A stretch of DNA of 8,587 bases, taken from Promethearchaeota archaeon. Lineage in GTDB: Archaea > Asgardarchaeota > Lokiarchaeia > Sigynarchaeales > SOKP01. The position numbers and the translations under genes are program-made. Under the pieces are notes generated by a model, which saw nothing but the letters and a program-made list of their open reading frames with translations, did no database searches and was not told the DNA's origin. The stretch covers positions 1-8,587 of the forward strand of contig JAHLWJ010000182.1 of the NCBI GenBank assembly GCA_019057975.1, read 5' to 3'. Positions 6,857 through 8,587 of the stretch are shown here, in pieces. Positions within the stretch are counted from its first letter, which is position 1, and every line of letters starts with the position of its first letter.

Positions 6857-8266
6857 ATGCCTATAATTATTATGAAATTTGGAGGATCGTGTTTGATCGA
6901 CAAAACAGCATTCAAAAAAATTCTTAATATTAATAATATCTACAATGATGTAAAGAAAATTTTTGTGATTTCAGCTTTAAGTGGGATAACAGAGTTACTT
7001 CTAAAAACAGCTCAAAAATTAGAAGACAATAAAATAACTGATCAGGCTATTTCTTTAATAGAAAAACGGCATATTGATATAATTGAACAAATATTTGATG
7101 AAGATTCTGAGTATTATATTAAAGCTAAAGACTGGATTGACGATAAATTAAGTGAGTTAGATGATGCATTTGCGGATATAAAAGAATTTGGATTAGAACC
7201 CTATTATAGAGATTACGTTCTTAGTTTTGGGGAGATACTTTCAACCTATATTTTAAATCAGTATCTTTTAAGTAATGGATTAGATTCAGTATATATTCCA
7301 GCAAATAAAATTATAATTACAAATGATGAATTTAATAACGCCTATCCTCTATATGATTTGACAAATTCTCGAATTAAAAATCTTTTAACTCCTCTTTTGG
7401 AAAATCCTAAAAAAGATACTATAATTTGTATAACGGGTTTTATTGGAAGAAATAAAATAGGATATATTACAACTTTAGGAAGAGGTGGTTCAGATTATAC
7501 TTCAACAATAGTAGCTCATTCTCTTTTTAGTATTGGAGATGATAAGGATATTAAAGTTATTTTATGGAAAGATGTGGATGGATTATTAGCAATAAATCCA
7601 AAATATGTCCCTGAATCTTCACTAATAAAGAATTTAGATTATCGTGAAGCAAAACATATTGCTAATTTTGGTGCGAAAATCCTTCATCCAAAATGTTTAG
7701 ATGCAATAGAGAGATTTAAAATACCCTTGGAAATAAGGAATTTTGATAAACCTTTAGATGACGATTTTACTGAGATTTCAGATCGAACAGATAAAGAACA
7801 AATAAAGGGAATTTCTGCTGTTGAATTAACAACGATTATAACAGTAATTTCCGGGAGTTTAGTTGATGTACCTGGAGTTTTGGCAAAGATTTTCAAAACC
7901 ATGAGCAAAAAAAAAATAAACGTATCTTTAGTTGCGCAAAGTTCGTCTGAAATAAGCACTTCTTTTATTGTTAATGCAGAGGATTCGGAAAAGGCACTCC
8001 AAGCATTAAAAAATTCAAAGTTCTTTTCAGAATTTTTCGAAATAAAAGGGGAAGATGTCGCAGTAATTAACATAACAGGTTTAAAAATCCTTGAAACTAA
8101 AACAAAAGCAAAAATATTCAATGCGTTAGATAAAAAACACATTAATGTTAAGGCAATTTCTCAAAGCTATGATGAACTAAATTTATCAATTGTTATTAAT
8201 AGAGAAAAATTATCAGATGCAATTACAATAATTCATGACGATTTGTATGAAGAATTTGAATCCTAA
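6857..8266 (+). CDS. lysC: Aspartokinase (aspartate kinase) with two C-terminal ACT domains
   Basis: This 469-residue enzyme phosphorylates L-aspartate with ATP to L-aspartyl-4-phosphate, the first step to lysine, threonine and methionine/homocysteine. The amino-acid kinase domain (1-300) shows MKFGGS (6-11), VISALSG (37-43), SFGE (123-126), TGFIGRN (193-199), TLGRGGSDYTST (206-217), WKDVDG (237-242) and FGAKILHP (271-278). Two ACT domains follow: about 325-395 (SLVDVPGVLAKIF, then VAQSSSEISTSFIV) and about 402-469 (INITGLKILETKTKAKIF, then AISQSYDELNLSIVI). This matches monofunctional, feedback-regulated aspartokinases; there is no homoserine dehydrogenase fusion. ACT domains suggest inhibition by lysine or threonine, but which one cannot be read. 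The symbol lysC is used in the general sense. The ATG at 6857 is chosen because MPIIIMKFGGS is the usual N-terminus; ATG at 6872 is too close to the motif. No Shine-Dalgarno is present. An inverted repeat just upstream may regulate it. Confidence 0.93.
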   Translation: MPIIIMKFGGSCLIDKTAFKKILNINNIYNDVKKIFVISALSGITELLLKTAQKLEDNKITDQAISLIEKRHIDIIEQIFDEDSEYYIKAKDWIDDKLSELDDAFADIKEFGLEPYYRDYVLSFGEILSTYILNQYLLSNGLDSVYIPANKIIITNDEFNNAYPLYDLTNSRIKNLLTPLLENPKKDTIICITGFIGRNKIGYITTLGRGGSDYTSTIVAHSLFSIGDDKDIKVILWKDVDGLLAINPKYVPESSLIKNLDYREAKHIANFGAKILHPKCLDAIERFKIPLEIRNFDKPLDDDFTEISDRTDKEQIKGISAVELTTIITVISGSLVDVPGVLAKIFKTMSKKKINVSLVAQSSSEISTSFIVNAEDSEKALQALKNSKFFSEFFEIKGEDVAVINITGLKILETKTKAKIFNALDKKHINVKAISQSYDELNLSIVINREKLSDAITIIHDDLYEEFES

Positions 8267-8283
8267 ATAGAATTCATTATATC

Positions 8284-8303
8284 TTTAATATTTCAATATT
8301 AAA
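8284..8303. repeat. AT-only inverted repeat between convergent genes
   Basis: TTTAATATT and AATATTAAA are perfect 9-base arms separated by TC, which folds as an 8-pair stem with loop TTCA. It starts 17 bases after the aspartokinase stop and could mark the 3' end of that transcript, but it has no T-run after it and is A/T only. Confidence 0.35.
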
Positions 8304-8323
8304 TGTAAAAGAGCGATTAAGGA

Positions 8324-8342
8324 TAAAGAAAAAGAAAACAAA
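8324..8342 (-). terminator. T-rich tract (minus strand) after the Rab-like GTPase gene
   Basis: On the minus strand this reads as a T-rich stretch (TTTGTTTTCTTTTTCTTTA-like) starting about 10 bases past the TAG of the GTPase gene. Such U-rich tracts terminate archaeal transcription. Confidence 0.38.
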
Positions 8343-8351
8343 TAATAACTA

Positions 8352-8587
8352 CTAAGTTCTTGAATCTATAATTCGACGGGTCAATTCAGTAAAGGCTTCA
8401 TCAACATTTACACCCGTTTTGGCAGATGTTTCAACATATATACTCCCTTCATTTTCTGCAAATGCACGAGCTTCATCTCTATCTATAACTAAACCAACAT
8501 CCTCGATTAAATCCGCTTTATTTCCAATTAATACAAAAGGAATATTCTCTCCCGCAAACTGGCGTATCTCCGTTAACCATTTCCTAG
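8352..8587 (-). CDS. Rab/Ras-family small GTPase, C-terminal part (partial)
   Basis: The last 77 residues of a small GTPase are encoded, ending at TAG (8354-8352); the N-terminal half lies beyond the window. The fragment begins within the helix before G4 (RKWLTEIRQFAGENIP), then FVLIGNKADL holds the guanine-specificity motif NKAD, and VETSAKTGVNVDEAF holds the G5 motif SAK. The closing helix ends in RRIIDSRT. This is the Rab/Ras pattern, clearly different from the Arf-like G domain at 3813-5756. The protein stops soon after the last helix and has no C-terminal cysteine for prenylation, as is usual for archaeal Ras-superfamily proteins. It is on the opposite strand from aspartokinase with an 85-bp spacer. 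Its function may lie in membrane or cytoskeletal control, but nothing here shows a specific partner. Confidence 0.9.
   Translation of the reverse strand, partial: RKWLTEIRQFAGENIPFVLIGNKADLIEDVGLVIDRDEARAFAENEGSIYVETSAKTGVNVDEAFTELTRRIIDSRT

Noticed and set aside
7684..8142. A 152-codon minus-strand open frame opposite aspartokinase
   Set aside because: It lies wholly over the conserved end of the kinase domain and ACT domains and has no domain pattern of its own.

Overview
The window is AT-rich DNA (roughly 30% G+C by eye) with compact genes, short spacers and archaeal-looking promoters (TATA-like boxes close to start codons, few Shine-Dalgarno sites). The gene content points to an Asgard archaeon (Promethearchaeota, Loki-like). 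It holds a longin-domain Arf-type small GTPase next to a roadblock/LC7-type protein, a separate Rab/Ras-type small GTPase, an archaeal UPF0280 (COG2122) protein and an archaeal GT-C type membrane protein. The lineage is inferred from gene content only; there is no rRNA gene here.

Layout. 112-2397 (+) encodes a polytopic membrane protein with a DUF1616-like N-terminus, an STT3-like TDPWLH loop motif and a C-terminal soluble tail, probably a lipid-linked-sugar glycosyltransferase. It overlaps tail-to-tail by 8 bp with a UPF0280 protein at 2390-3187 (-). A 108-bp divergent promoter region separates that gene from a two-gene (+) unit: a roadblock-like protein (3296-3787) and a longin-Arf GTPase (3813-5756). 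A convergent spacer with T-tracts follows, then a PHP-domain phosphoesterase (5871-6743, -). A divergent spacer with an inverted repeat leads to aspartokinase with two ACT domains (6857-8266, +). The window ends inside a convergent Rab-like GTPase (8352-8587, -, N-terminal part outside the window).

The most interesting part is 3296-5756. The two genes resemble a GTPase plus its roadblock regulator, as in MglA/MglB and the eukaryotic Rag/Ragulator and longin/roadblock systems. The large protein is longin + Arf-like G domain + helical repeat + about 230 residues of disordered linker + C-terminal coiled coil. Its first ATG (3918) would remove the first strands of the longin domain. The reading frame stays open upstream and encodes the missing part, but the only plausible start there is ATT (3813) or ATC (3810), just behind a GGTGA Shine-Dalgarno sequence. 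This is either genuine non-AUG initiation or a one-base change or error.

The metabolic genes may share a theme. Aspartokinase feeds aspartate semialdehyde to homocysteine, threonine and lysine. UPF0280 proteins have been tied in methanogens to sulfide-dependent homocysteine formation. PHP enzymes of this type often hydrolyse pAp-like nucleotides. The genes are on different transcripts, so the link is only suggestive.
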